Shown: positions 7,317 through 22,300 of the stretch, piece by piece
Layout: every line of letters begins with the position of its first letter
How positions within the stretch are numbered: position 1 is the first letter of the stretch
Assembly (NCBI GenBank): GCA_910588495.1
Contig: CAJUPU010000033.1
Coordinates: 1 to 35,893, forward strand
Direction: 5' to 3'
From: an uncultured Oscillospiraceae bacterium
GTDB taxonomy: Bacteria > Bacillota > Clostridia > Oscillospirales > Oscillospiraceae
Length of the DNA stretch: 35,893 nt
The notes under the pieces: model-generated
Databases searched by the model: none
What the model was told of the DNA's origin: nothing
What the model saw: only the letters and a program-made list of their open reading frames with translations
Position numbers and translations under genes: made by a program

Positions 7317-10300
7317 ATGAAACGCAGAGTATCAAGCTTCATCATCGCTCTGGCGCTGTGCCTGAACCTGTTCCCCGTGTGGGTGTTTGCCGCCGACACG
7401 GGGGCGGGCGGCGGGCTGTGCCCACATCATCCGGAACATACGGATGCGTGCGGGTATGCCGCGCCGGTGTCGGAGCAGGAATGTGCGCATGCTCACGATG
7501 ACAGCTGCTACACAGCCCAGACGAGCTGTGTCCATCAGCATACGGCCCAGTGCGATCCGGATCTGGATCCGGATGGCGCCGCCGGAGCGGATGGACCGGC
7601 TTTGTGCGCGCACGTGTGCACGCAGGACAGCGGCTGCGTCACGCTCACGCCGGCCTGCCCGCATGAGCACGATGATGCCTGCGGCTATGTCCCGGCCGCT
7701 CCCGGCGCACCGTGCGGGTTCGACTGCCGGATCTGCCCCATCGAAGATCTGATCGGCAGGCTGCCCCGCAACGTCTCGTCCGGCGACGGGGACCAGGTCC
7801 GGGCCCAGCTGGACCAGATCTACGCCTTGTACGGTGAGCTGAGCGCCGATGAGCAGCGGCAGGTGGATCTGTCGCCCTGCGCCGCCCTGCTGGACCAGCT
7901 GGACGACATGAGCTCCGAGGTGCTTGATGACAGCCTTCCCGACATGTCCACCATCGACAAGATCTTCCTGGACGCGGACAAGAGCCGTACCTCCCCATAT
8001 CTGGTGGAAAAGCCCACCATGATAGACACCAAGGGGCATACCCTGACCGCGACGAACTCCAGCGCCATCCAGATCGCCGAAACGGGCGAGCTGTACCTGG
8101 CGGGCAAGGTGGTCTCCGAGAAGGGCGCCGGTGTGGAGGTCCAGACTGGCGGCCTGTTGAGCGTCACGGAGCAGGGCACCGCCATCAAGGGCACCACCTA
8201 TGGTTTGGATGTGGCCTCCGGCGGGAGGGTGCAGCTCTCCGCCGGTACTTACAACGGCAGGACCGCCGCGATCCGGGCAGGGGACGGCGATCTCTCCGCC
8301 CTGCTGGCCCAGGGCTACGCCTATTTCGACACAGCCGGCAAGTCCCTCTCGCTGGAGGATGCGGCCGCGGCCAAGACGGTGACGGTGGGCCTGTGCGTGG
8401 ATCATCCCAACAAGAGCTACGCCCACACCGCCGGGACCACGGAGCACACCTGGACCTGCACGGTGTGCAAGGCGGAAGAGCCGGAGATGTGCACGTTCAC
8501 CTTCGATGAAACCGGGACCGGGAGCTGCGTGTGCGGCAATGGGATCGAGATCGCCGTGGACGAGAGCGCCCTGGCCGATCTGGTCTATGACGGCACGCTG
8601 AAGCCGGGACAGGTGGCCCTCACGGTCACATTGACCGACGGCTCCGACAGGGTGCTGGTAAAGGATACCGATTATAAGGTGGACTTTCAGTCCCGCGTGG
8701 ACGCGGGCGAGATCACGGTGACGGTCACCGGGATCACCTTCCAGGGGACCTTCACCAAGACGTACCAGGTGAATCAGGACCGGCCCGCCCTGGCGTGGGA
8801 CACCACCGCCAAGCCCGTCCCAATCGTGGTGGACTATGACGGCGAGGCGGTGGAGGCCAGCACCCCGGAACAGACCAACGATCTCCCGCCGGTGAAGATC
8901 AATATCCAATCCACTACGGACGATCTGCAGGGCTTTCTCCAGTATTCCCACAGGAAACAGGGGGAGCCGGACTACACCGACGGCCTGCCCACCAACGCGG
9001 GCCGGTATGAGGTGATCGTCAGCCTCCCGGAGATGCAGAATTTCGAGGCCGCCGTCAGCGATCCGATCGAGCTGATCATCAACAAGATCGCCCCGATCGC
9101 CACGCCCCCCGCCGCCACAAAGCCGATCTTCAACGGCAGGGCCCAGGAGCTGGTCACGCCCGGCACACGGAAGGACGTGGCGGTGCGGGACGGCGTGGAG
9201 ATCCAGTTTGCGGAAAACGAAGCCGGGCCCTATTCTGCGGCGATCCCCACCGGCGTCAATGCGGGGAACTATACCGTTTGGTACCGGACCCAGGAGAGCG
9301 AGAACTACAACGCGACTCCCGCCACCAAGGTGGACGGCGTCCTGATCCAGCGCAAGCCGCTCACCCCCTTCGTCACCTTGTCCGACTATACCTACCTCTA
9401 TGACGGCGGCTTCAAGGAACCGAAGGTCACCGTCAAGGACGACGACGACGCGACCGTCCTGCTGGACATCGAGTATCAGGTGACCTACCAGGACAACCGC
9501 GACGTGGGCACGGCCAAGGCGGTGGTGGAGGATAAGCCCGGCGGCAACTACGCCATCGATCGTGTGGAGGTGGAGTTCCAGATCACCCAGCGGACCCAGG
9601 AGACCCTGTCCATCACCCAAAAGCCCAATTCCGTCACCTATGGGGATGTGTTCACCCTGGGCACTTCCGGCGGCTCGGGCAGCGGCAGCGTCACCTGGGC
9701 GATCACCAGCGGCGCGGATGTGGCGAAGGTGGACGCGAACAGCGGCCAGGTCACCGTCACCGGCGACGGCACGGCCACGGTGAAGGCCACCAAGTCCGGC
9801 TCGGCGACCCGGGCGGGCAATTACGAGGACGCCACCGACACCTGGACCTTTACCGCGGTGCAAAAGCCTGTCACCGCCATCGTGACGGCGGAGGATAAGC
9901 CCTATGACAGCACCAAGGACGCTGCCGTCCACGCCGTGGTGGAGGAGGGTGTTCTGTCCGGGGACGCCGTCACGATCGCCGGCCTCACCGGAACCTTCGA
10001 CGATGCGGAGGCCGGGGCGGACAAGACCGTGAGGGTGGATACCACCAACGCGCGGATCAGCGGCAATAATTCGGAGCACTACAAGGTCTCCTACTCCAGC
10101 ACCACCGTCACGGCCACCATCCACAAGGCGGTGGCGGAGATCGCGACGCCCCCGGCCGCCGCAACCTTGACCTATGACGGGACCGCCCAAACGCTGATCG
10201 ACGCCGGGGCGGAGACCACCCCCGCCAATCTGCCGGTGGAGTACGCCCTGAGTGAGGACGGCCCCTACTCCACCGACCTCCCCAAGGGGACCGCTGCGGG

Positions 10301-13300
10301 GAACTACACCGTCTGGTACAAGATCCAGGAGACCGCCAACTACACCGGGAAGGCTCCGGCAAGCGTTCCCGTGACGATCGCCAAAAAAGCGGTGACGCCC
10401 GCGATCGCGCTGGGCGGCGACGGCTTGCAGACGGACAGCACCGCGACGCCCCCCACCTATTTCTATATCTATGACGGCGCCGCCAAGGAACCGGCGGTCA
10501 CCCTGACCGAGGCCGGTGGGACGGCGATCCCGGCGGCCGAGTACACAGTGGCCTACCGTAATAATGTGGGGGTGGGCACCGCCACCGTCACCGTCACGGC
10601 GAAGGCGGACGGCAATTACTCGTTCCCTGATGTTGAGGAGACCTTTGCGATCCGACAGCGGAAGGCCCAGCTCGTCACCGCCCCGGAGGCGGCGGGAGAT
10701 CCCCTCACCTACAACACCAGGCCCCAAAGGCTGGTGACCCCGGGCGCGGGGGAGGGCGGCGTCATGGTCTACTCGGTGGATGGGGGCACGACCTATTCCG
10801 AGCAGATCCCCACCAAGACCGATGCCGCCGAATACACGGTGCATTATAAGGTGGCGGGCGACGCCAACCACAGCGACTCCGATGTGGGCACGGTGATCGT
10901 TACCATCGCCCCGAAGCCGGTGACGGCCACCATCGAGCTGCTGGATGAGAATGGGGATCCCCTGGTCAACTACGTCTATGACGGCAGCGCGAAAAAACCC
11001 CGGGTGGTGGTCAAGGACGGCAGCACGGTGATCGCCGCCGGAGAGTACAACGTCATTTACAGTAACAACGTGGACGCAGGAGAGGCCAAGGTCAACATCA
11101 CCGATAAGCCGGGCGGCAATTACACCGTGACGGGCTCGGCCACCTTCGTGATCGTCAAGACGAACATCGTGTTCACCCAGCCCCCCAGCGCGGCCGCCAT
11201 CGTCTATGACGGCGCGGCCCATGAGCTGCTCGTCCCCGGCGTGACCAGCGGCGGCGAAGTGCTGTACGCGCTGGGCAGCGCCACCAGCACCTACACCGCC
11301 GCGATCCCCCAGGCCACCAAGGCGGGAGACTATACCGTCTATTATAAGGTGGTGGGGGACAAGAACCACAACGACTTTTCGATCACACAAGTGCCCGTGA
11401 CCATCCAGCGCAAGGAGCTGACCACGATCGGCATCGAGCTGATCCCCGACCGCTTCGAGTACGACGGCACGGTGAAGCTGCCCCAGGTGGTGGTCAAGGA
11501 CGGAAAGACGGTACTGCCCGAGGAGGAGTACACCTGGACGTGTGACGAGACTTCTCCCACGAACCAGGGCACTTACACCATCACGATCCAGGACGCCACG
11601 GGCGGCAACTACGACCTGTCCAAGGCGACCGGCAACACCGCGACCTTCACCATCGGTCAGACCGCCCAGGCGGAGCTGAAGATCGAGGATAAGCCTGCGG
11701 ACACGGTCTACGGCGATACGTTCACGCTGGGGACCAGCGGGGGGACCAGCTCCAGCGCCGTGACCTGGAAGGTCACGGGCGGCACCGCCGCCGCCGTGAA
11801 CGAGAACACCGGTGAGGTGACGGTCACAGGGGTGGGCCAGGTCACGATCACGGCCACCAATCCCGGCGACCAGAACTATCTGCCGGTGTCCGACAGCTGG
11901 ACCTTCACCGCACAGCCCAAGCCGGTGACGGCGGAGGTGACGGTGGCGGGAAAACCCTATGACGGGGGCACCGCCGCCACCGTGGACGCTGTGGCCATCG
12001 CCGCCGGCGATCTGGTGGGCGGCGACGTGGTGACCATCGATCCGGCCAGCATCACCGCCGCCTTCGACACCCCAAATGTGGGGACGGACAAGACCGTCAC
12101 CCTGGATACCTCCAAGGTCCAGGTGACCGGGGCGGACGCGGGCAAATATGACATCAGCTACCCGGAGACGGTGCGCTCGGAGATCACCCAGGCGGCGGCG
12201 AGCATCACCACCCTGCCCCAGAAGATCGATCCGCTGACCTACAACAGGGAGGCCCAGGCGCTGGTGACGGCGGGCAAGACCAATGTGGGCTTCCTGGTCT
12301 ACTCACTGGACGGGACCAGCTTCTCCCCGGAGATCCCCACCGGGACCGGCGCGGGCACTTACACCGTCCATTATAAGGTGGAGGGGACCGCCGACTATAC
12401 CGGCGTAGCCGAGGCCACGATCGATGTGACCATCGGCCCCAAGAGCATCACGCCCAAGATCGAATTGTCGGAATCGTCCTATGTGTACGACGGCAGTAAG
12501 AAAGAGCCCAAGATCACGGTCAAGGACGGAAACGCCGTGATCGAGGAGGAGCAGTACACCGTCGCCTGGGCGGGCACCAAGGGCCAGACAGATGCCGAAA
12601 TGCTGATCGCAGCCGATACGTATACGGCGACGATCGAAACTGTGGCCAACGGGAATTACACCTTCACCGCCACCGCGGAAGTGACGATCGCCGAGGCCAC
12701 CCAGGACGCGCTGAAGATCACCGGCAAGCCCGAACATGTCCGCTACGGCGACACGATCGTCACGCTGGATACCACCGGCGGGTCCGGAAACGGGACGGTG
12801 AAGTGGAGCCTCACAACGGGCGGGACCAGCTCCACCATCGACCCGGACACGGGCAGGCTCACCGTCAAGGACACCGGATCGATCACGGTCAAGGCGGAGC
12901 GGACCGTCCCCAACTATGGGACCGTGTCCGACAGCTGGACCTTCACCGTGGAGCCCAAGCCGGTGACGGCGGTGGTGACGGTGACGGGCAAGACCTATGA
13001 CAGGACCACGGATGTTGCCGATGGAGCCATCACAGCGGTTGTGAGCACCAGCGATTTGGTGGACTCTGGCGACACCATCACCATCACCGGCCTGACGGGC
13101 AGCTACCAGGACGCCGGAGCCGGAACGGGCAAGACGGTCGTGCTGGACAGTACCAATGCGAGCACGACGGCCGATCCCGACAAGTACGCCGTCAGCTATC
13201 CCGCCACCGCCCTGGCCGACATCGCGCCCAAGCAGGTCACGGTGACGGTGGAGCTGTCCGGCGACGGCCTGCATACGGATACCACCGCCACGCCCAAGTA

Positions 13301-16300
13301 CTCCTACGACTACGACGGCGCGGAAAAGACCCCCGACGTCACCGTGACGGCGGACGATGGCACGGAGCTGTCGGCGGGCGACTACGATGTGAGCTACGCC
13401 AACAACAGGAATGTGGGCCAGGCCACCGTGACGGTGGCGGCGAAGGCGGGCGGCAACTACACCTTCAACGCCGTGGAGGTGAAGTTCACCATCCAGCGCG
13501 CGGGCGCGGTGCTGACCTCCACCCCCCAGGCCAAGGACCTGACCTACGACGGGACGGCCCAGGACCTGGTGAGCGTGGGCACCGCCACCGGCGGCACGGT
13601 GGTGTACTCGCTGGACAAGGACGATCCGGCTGGATACTCGGAGGCCATCCCCCAGAAAACGAACGCGGGCACCTACATCGTGTATTATAAGGTGCGGGGC
13701 GACGCCAACCACGCCGACACCGCCCCCAGCCCGGTGTCCGTCACCATCAAGCCCAAGCCGGTCGACCCGGCCATCACGCTGACGCCGGACCGCGACTATG
13801 TCTACGATGGCGCGGCCCACAAGCCCACCGTTACGGTCAAGGACGGCGCGGTCACGATCGCCCCTGCCGAGTATTCCGTATCCTACCGGGACAACGTCAA
13901 CGCCGGTACGGCGACGGTCACGGTCGGCAACGCCAACGGCGGAAATTACACCGTCAACGGCACGGCGGTGTTCCAGATCGCCAAGGCGGCCCCCGCGGTT
14001 ACGGCTCCCACGGCGATCGCCGGATTGCAGTACAACGGCGCGGCCCAGGCGCTGGTGACGGCGGGCGGCTCCAACGACGGCACCGTGGTCTACTCGGTGA
14101 ACGGCGGGAACTATTCCGCCACGGTCCCCACGGCCGTGGCGCGGGGCGCCTATAAAATCCAATACAAGGTGCTGGGCGACGCCAACCACAGCGACACGGC
14201 CCCGGTGGAGCTGACGGTGGAGATCGGCAAGAACACGGTGAACGATCCCACCATCTCCCTGTCCTCCAACAGGTTCGTCTACAACAACAGCCCCCAGAGG
14301 CCCACCGTCACCGTCTATGACGCCGGCGGCCGTCCGATCCCGGAACAGGAGTACGAGGTGACGATCGCCGGGACCAAAGGAAATGATCTGGTGAATGTGG
14401 ACACCTACACGGTCACGGTCACGACGCCGGTCAGCTCCAACTACGATATCCAGGGCGTCAATACCCGGGACTATGAGATCGTACCGGCGGACCAGGAGAA
14501 CATCTCCATCACGGGCACCCAGGCCTTGGTGCGCTACGGCGACGACATCCAGCTGGGCGTCACCGGCGGCGGCGCCGGTGGGACCATCACCTGGACCGTC
14601 AAAGGCAAGAACGGTGGCACGATCGACAGCGAGATCGGCGGCACCGGACTGCTCACCGTGCGGGACGTGGGCCCCGTGGTGGTGACGGTGACGTGCTCCA
14701 AGGGCGGCAATTACAGCGATGTGTCCGCCGTTTGGGAGTTCAACGCGGGCAAAAAGCCGGTGACGGCGGTGCTGACCGGCGTTGACCGGCCCTATGCGGA
14801 GAACGACAGGACGGCCGAGGTGAATGCCGTCGTGCCCCAGCGCGAGCTGGTGTCCGGCGACTCCATCACCATCACCGGCCTGACCGGCGTGTTCGACGAC
14901 GACAGTGTGGGGACGGACAAAAAGGTGACCGTGGACAGCTCGAGCCCCAGCGTCAGCGGCACCAACGCGGGCAGATACGACATCACCTACCCCGCGGGGA
15001 CCACCGCGTCCATCCTGGGGGTGGCCGCCACGGTGGATACCAAGCCCGAGCCGGTGTCCTCCCTGACCTACGACGCTGGCCAGGCCCAGGCGCTGGTCAC
15101 GCCGGGGAGCGCCACCGGCGGCACGATGGTCTATTCGCTGGACGGCACGAGCTTCGCGCCCGGCCTCCCCACGGCCAAAAACGCCGGGACCTACACGGTG
15201 TACTTCAAGGCCCAGGGCGACCGGAACCATACGGACAGCGAGGCCGAGAGCGTGCAGGCGACCATCGACAGGCAGGGCGTGACGCCCCAGATCGAGCTGT
15301 CGCCCCCCAGAGCCCCCTATGACGGCGGCGTGAAGCGGCCCGATGTCACCCTGCGGGATGCCAAAAACAACGTGATCCCGGCGGGGGAGTACAAGGTCAC
15401 CTATGTCTCCGACAGCGGCGAGAACTGGACGGACAAGGGCGAATACACGGTGAAGATCGAGGACATCAGCGGCGGGAACTATAGTGTGAGCGAGTCCACG
15501 GCCGAGTTCACGATCGATGCCACCGCCCAGGCCCCGCTGGAGATCGTCAACAAGCCCGGCCTGGTCCACTACGGCGACACCTTCACCTTGAGCGCGGTGG
15601 GCGGTTCCGGCGGTGAGCAGGTCCAGTGGAGCAGCAGCGATGGGAATATCGCGCAGATCGACGCCAACGGCTTCGTCACCATCAAGGGCACAGGGTCCGC
15701 CACCATCACCGCCACCAAGGCGGGGGGCGGCAACTATGACACGGCGACGGCCACCTATCCCCTCAACGCGCTGAGCAAGCCGGTGACGGCGATCGTGACC
15801 GCGGACGACAAGGTGTTTGACGGCAAAACGAACGCCGTGATCCATATCACCTGGGAAAATGGCGCTCTGGTGGGGACGGACCAGATCGACACCTCGGACC
15901 TGCGCGGAGCGTTTGTGGACGAACACGCCGGGACCAACAAAACGGTGAACGTCACCGGCACGGTCGTCTCCGACGCCACTGCCCAGAAGTACGACATCAC
16001 CATCCCGTCCACCGCCACCGCGTCCATCCTGAAGGCGGAGGCCACGGCCCCGAACCTGACGGCCAACGACCGGGTGTACGACGGCACGGCCCAGGCCCTG
16101 GTGACCGGCGGCAACGACGCCAACACGCTCTACGCCGAGTCCAAGGACGGCGTGTATTCCGCCACGGTGCCCACCAAAATCGACGCGGGGACCTACACGG
16201 TTTGGTACAAGGAAAAGGGGGACGCCGACCACAACGACTCCGCGCCCCAGGCGATCCAGGTCACCGTCAGCCGGAAAACCCTGGCGGCGGGCGATGCGAA

Positions 16301-19300
16301 TGTGGAGCTGTCCGGCGGCGGAGTGCAGAAGGATACCGACGGAACATACTACTGCGCGTATGACGGGAGCGAGAAAGAACCCTCTGTTATCATCAAAGAC
16401 GGTTCGGCCGTCATTCCCGCCGGGGAGTACGCGGTGCGTTACAGCGACAACCGGGACGTGGGCACGGCCACCGTCACCATCACCAGCGAGCCGGGCGGCA
16501 ATTACGAGGTCAGCGGCAGTGTGCAATTTGAGATCCGCGAGGGCAGCGCGCAGCTGACAAGATCCCCCGAGGCCAAAGACCTGACCTACACCGGGCAGGA
16601 CCAGGAGCTGGTGACCGTGGGGGCCGCCACCGGCGGCCACATCGAGTACGCGCTGGATGGCGTAACCTACAGCAGGGATATCCCGAAGGCCGCCAACGCG
16701 GGCACCTACACTGTGTCTTACAAGGTGGTGGGCGACGACAACCACGCGGACGGCACGACGATGGGGTCCGTCACCGTGACCATCAAGCCGAGGGAGATCG
16801 TCAGCCCGAAGATCACGGTGTCCGGCACCTATATCTATGACGGCAACCCGAAGGAGCCGAAGGACACTGACGTCACAGTGGAGGACGGCTCCACGACCAT
16901 CCCGGACAGCGAGTACACCCTGTCCTACCGGGACAACATCGACGCCGGGACCGCCACGGTGATCGTCACCAACGCCAACGGCGGCAACTACATCGTCAGC
17001 GGCACGGCCACCTTTACCATCGCCAAAGCGAGCATCGACCCGGCGGATATCACCGCCCCGACGAGTCTGGGGAACCTGCGCTACAACGGCGCGGAGCAGG
17101 CGCTGGCGCAGGCGGGCAGTGCGGACAAAGGCACCATGGTCTACTCTCTGGATCAGAACGGTCCGTATTCCCCGGCCATCCCCACCAAGAAGGACAGGGG
17201 CGACTACACCGTTTGGTACAAGGTCCAGGGCGGCGGCAACTACCAGGACAGCACGCCCGCTTCGGTGACCGCCTCCATCATCCCCAACGAAGTGACCAAG
17301 CCCACCATCCAGGTGACGCCGCCGTCGGTGACCTTCAACGGGGAGAGGCAGGAGCCCACGGTGGCCGTCCAGGACGACAGCGGCCTTCCCATCGACGGCA
17401 GTGAGTACAGTGTGACCTATACGGACGCCAACGACGCCCCCGTCACCGGCCCGACAAATGTGGGCGAATACACCTTGACCATCACCGCGGCCACGGGCAA
17501 TTACACCTTTACGGCCAATTGTACCGCCACGTTCGAGATCGTCCCGGCGGGGCAGACGCCGCTGATCATCACCGGCACCCGGGAGCGGGTCTATTACGGC
17601 GACACGATCCAGCTGGACACCACCGGCGGCAACGGCACAGTGACCTGGAGCATCGACAACAATACGCTGGCGGGCATCACCGCCGACGGACTGCTCACCA
17701 TCAAGGGCGTGGGGCAGGTCGTGGTCACCGCCACCAGCTCCGCCTCCGGCTACGCCGACCAGACCGCCACTTGGCGGCTCCACGCGGAGAAGAAGCCGGT
17801 GACGGCCGTTGTGACGGCGGCGGCAAAGACCTATGACGGGAATACCACCGCCGACGTGACCGCCACCCTGCAAAGCGGCGACCTGGTGGACGGCGACACC
17901 GTTACCATCAAGCTGAAGGGCAGCTTCGAGGACCCCAACGCCGGAACGGACAAGAAGGTGATCGTTGACAGCACGGCTCCGGACTTCACCGGCAGCACGG
18001 GCCATGAGAACTACCAGATCGCCTACCCCCGCACCACCACCGCGTCGATCCTCAAGGCGCAGGTGACGGATTTGGAAGCGCCCGAGGCGGCGGCCGGTCT
18101 GACGTACACCGGCGATCCTCAGGCCCTGGTGGCGGAGGGATCGGCCACAGGCGGCGTCATGGAGTACTCGCTGGACGGCAAGACCTATTCCCCCAGCCTG
18201 CCCACCGGCACCAACGCGGGCAGTTATGAGATCTGGTACCGGGTGAAGGGCGACGGCAATCACGAGGACACGGCGGGCGAGAAGCTGGCCGCCCCGGTGA
18301 AGATCGCCCGGCAGACGGTGGCCGAGACCGATCTGATCGTCGAGTTCACGCCCCCCGGGGCCTCCTACGACGGCCAGGTGCACCGGCCGTCGGTGACGGT
18401 GATGGATGCCGGAGGCCGCACGATCCCGGCGTCGGAGTACAGCGTGGGCTATGGCGCCACGGACTGGACGGGCGTTGGAACGCACACGGTCACCATCACC
18501 AACAAAACAGGGGGCAACTACGTTATCCCCGAGAAGAGCGCGGTCTTTGAGATCCTCGTGGCGGGGCAGGACCCGCTGTCCATCGTGGGCCAGCCCGGCG
18601 CGGTCCGGTACGGCGACACCTTCACCCTCAGCACATCGGGCGGTTCCGGCACGGGGGCGGTGAGCTGGACGAGCAGCGACACCACTGTGGCGGCCATCGA
18701 CCAAAACGGCCTGGTGCGTGTCCTCACGTCCGGCGGCCCGGTGACCATCACGGCCACCAAGGCGGCGGGCGGCGGCTTCGGCGCAATGACGGCCACCTGG
18801 ACGTTCAGCGCGGGAAAACGGTCCGTCACCCCCGTGGTGACCGCGGACGACAAGGTGTTTGACGGCAACGTGAACGCCAGCCTCCACGCCGCCTGGAAGG
18901 ACGGCGACCTGCTGCCCGACGATACCATCGACCTTACGTCCCTGTCCGGGACCTTCAGCGACCCCAATGTGGGGACGAACAAGACCGTGAGGATCTCCGG
19001 CACGGCGCCCGCAAGCGACAAGTACGCGATCAGCATCCCCGCCACCACCACGGCGTCCATCACCCCCAAGCCTGCCACCGTGACCGGCGTGGCCCCGAAT
19101 ACGGATCTGGTGTACACCGGCCGCCCGCTGGAGCTGGTCACCGAGGGCAGCGCAGACGGCGGCAACGTGGCCTATTCCCGGGACGGCGTCAGCTACACGC
19201 TGGAGGTGCCCACGGGGACCAAGGCGGGGGAATACTCGGTGTGGTACAAGGCCCTGGCCGGTGAGAACCACAAGGACAGCGCCGCGGTGAAGGTGATCGT

Positions 19301-22300
19301 GACCATCGAGCCCAAGGAGGTGACGGCCCCGACGATCGAGCTGTCCAGCGACAGCTTCGACTACGACGGCACCGCCAAGCGGCCCGACGTGGTGGTCAAG
19401 GATGGCAGTACCGTGATCGCGCCCAGCGAGTACACGGTGAGCTACCAGAACAACACGGCGGTGGGCGACGCCACCGTCACCATCACCGACGCCGAGGGCG
19501 GCAACTACACCGTCAGTGGGACGAAAAACTTCACCATCAAGGCGGGGACCGCCGCCCTGAAGGACCTGCCCCAGCCCAGAGAGCTGACCTACACCGGCTC
19601 GCTCCAGCAGCTGGTGACCCCCGGCACCGCGGTCAACGGCCGCGTGGTGTACGCTCTGGATGAGGGCGGCCCCTACAGCGCGTCGATCCCCAGAGGGAAA
19701 GATGCGGGCGACTATGAGGTCTGGTACAAGGTGCAGGGCGACAACGGCGCCGCCGACACCGAGCCGGATTTGGTGACGGTGACGATTCAGCCGAAGCAGG
19801 TGGATCCCATGGATCTCACCGTCCTGCTGAACAACCAGTACGCCTATTCGACCACGTATACCGGCAGTCCCATAACGCCTGCCCCCACCGTGATCCTGGG
19901 CGGCCAGACGCTCACTGTGGGCTCTTATCTGCCCATCTACAGCAATAACACCAACGTGGGCACCGCCACGGTCACCGTGCAGAGCATGGGGGACGGCAAC
20001 TACCGGTTCTTCAAGGCGGTCACCTTCGAGATCACCAAGGGCAAGGCGAAATTCTTGGCGCGGCCAACGGCCAAAGGGGGTCTGGTCTACACGGGAGAGG
20101 CCCAGGAGTTGGTGACAAAAGGATTCGCTACGGACGGCCTTGTGCTCTATTCCACGGATGGCTACACCTATTCCCTCTCGATCCCCAAAGCGGTGGAGCA
20201 GGGCGAACACTACGTCATTGCCAAGGTGCAGGGCAATGCGATGTTGGAGGACAGCGACCCTGTGATCCTCACCGTGACGATCGGCACGAACAACGTGGCA
20301 AATCCCAAGGTGGTCCTGTCCGCCAACCAGATGACCTACACCGGCAAGGAGCTGAAGCCCACCGTCACCGTGGCCGACGACGACAACAGGCCGATCCCGG
20401 CCGGTGAGTACACCGTGACCTACAGTAACAATATCGATGTGGGCACCGCCACGGTGGAGATCGCCAGCAGGGGGGACAACTACAGCTTTACTGCCAGCGC
20501 CAACTTTACGATCGTGGGCGCGGACCAGCCCGCCCTGACCATCACCGGCAAGCAGGACGCGGTCTACTACGGCGACACGATCCAGCTGGGGGTCAGCGGC
20601 CCCGGGACGGGAGCGGTGACCTGGGCGAGCAGCGACACCGCTGTGGCCGACATCGGCCAAAACGGCGTGGCGACCGTCAAGAAGGCGGGCAGCGCCACCA
20701 TCACGGCCACCATGGCGGCGGCCGGCGGCTACAAAGAGGCCACCGGGACCTGGACGTTCCTGGCCAAAGCGAAGCCGGTGACGGCGGTGGTGTCGGCGGC
20801 GGATAAGCCCTACGACGGCGATACGACGGCTGATTTGACCGTGGCCGTCAGCGGCCTGGTGGGCTCCGATACCGTTACCGTGACCGCGGTAGGACATTTC
20901 GCGGATGCGGCGGTGGGGACCAACAAGACCGTGTTCATCGAGAGCCCGACGGTCGCGGACGAGGTCAGGGCAAAATACGACATCAGCTGGCCCGCCGCTA
21001 CCACGGCGTCCATCACCCCCAAGCCCGCCACTGTGACCGGCGTGACCCCGAGGGAGGATCTGGTGTACAACGGCAGCGCGCAGGAGCTGGTCAGCCCCGG
21101 CACGGCGGAGGGCGGAAACCTGGCCTATTCCCTGGACGGCGGAAGCTATGCCTTCGCCATCCCCAAGGGTACGGATGCGGGCAGCTACACCGTCTGGTAC
21201 AAGGTGGCGGCCAGCGACGGGAACCACAAGGACAGCGCCCCCCAAAAGGTGGACGTGACCATCGGCGTGAACACCGATACGCCCACCGTCCTGTGCACCC
21301 AGGACACGTTCCGCTATGACGGCACGGAAAAGACCCCCGACGTGGTGGTCCGGGACGGCAGCGGCCGCATCATCCCGGAGAGCGAGTATACCGTGACGCT
21401 TCCCACGTCCCGGATCGCGGTGGGCGAGTACACCTTCACCGTCACAGACAAGACGGGCGGCAATTACGAGTTCAGCGATAGCGTGACCAGGAAATTCCAG
21501 ATCGTGTCGGCCATCCAGAACCCCCTGTCCATCACCGACAGGCCCGCCAATGTCCACTACGGCGATACCTTCTGCCTGAGTGCCATAGGCGGCTCCGGCG
21601 GCGGCGCGGTCGTGTGGAGCGTCAAGGAAGGCAGCGGCGTCGCCACGATCGACCAAAACGGCGTGGTGACCGTGAAAGGCACCGGCGGATTCACCGTTGA
21701 GGCCTACCGGGCCGCCGCGGACGGCTATGACAAGTCCAACACGGTCATCGCCCCCTTTGATGCCAAGGCGAAGCCTGTGTCCCCGGTGGTGACCGCCAAA
21801 GACAAGAAGTATGACGGGAACCAGAACGCGGATCTGAGCGCGTCCTGGAAAAGCGGCGACCTGGTGGGCGATGATGAGCTCATACTCACCGTGACCGGCC
21901 GATTCGACTCGCCCGACGCGGGCGCGAACAAGCGGGTGGAGATCGTGGGCCATCTTGTTACAGGCGCCAACGAGGACAAGTACGTGATCACCTGGCCCGA
22001 CAGCACCACGGCGTCGATCCACAAGGTGGACGCCAAGCTGGCCACCCTGCCGTCCGATCCCGGCCTGACCTACAACGGCAGCGCGCAGCCCCTTGTGACC
22101 GGCGGCACGACCGTTGGCAACATCGGCGAGATCGAGTACAGCCTGAGCCAGAACGGCGCGTATTCCCCGGCCATCCCCACCGGCACCGACGCCGGGTCGT
22201 ACACCGTTTGGTACCGGGTGGCGGACAGCGTGAACTACACGGGCATTGCCGCCGCGTCCATCCAGGTGACGATCGGCAAGGCGACGCCCACCATCAGCAC

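Noticed and set aside
8541..22274. CRISPR-like regular repetition
   Set aside because: The periodicity is protein-level module repetition in one open frame; there are no short identical repeats with unique spacers.
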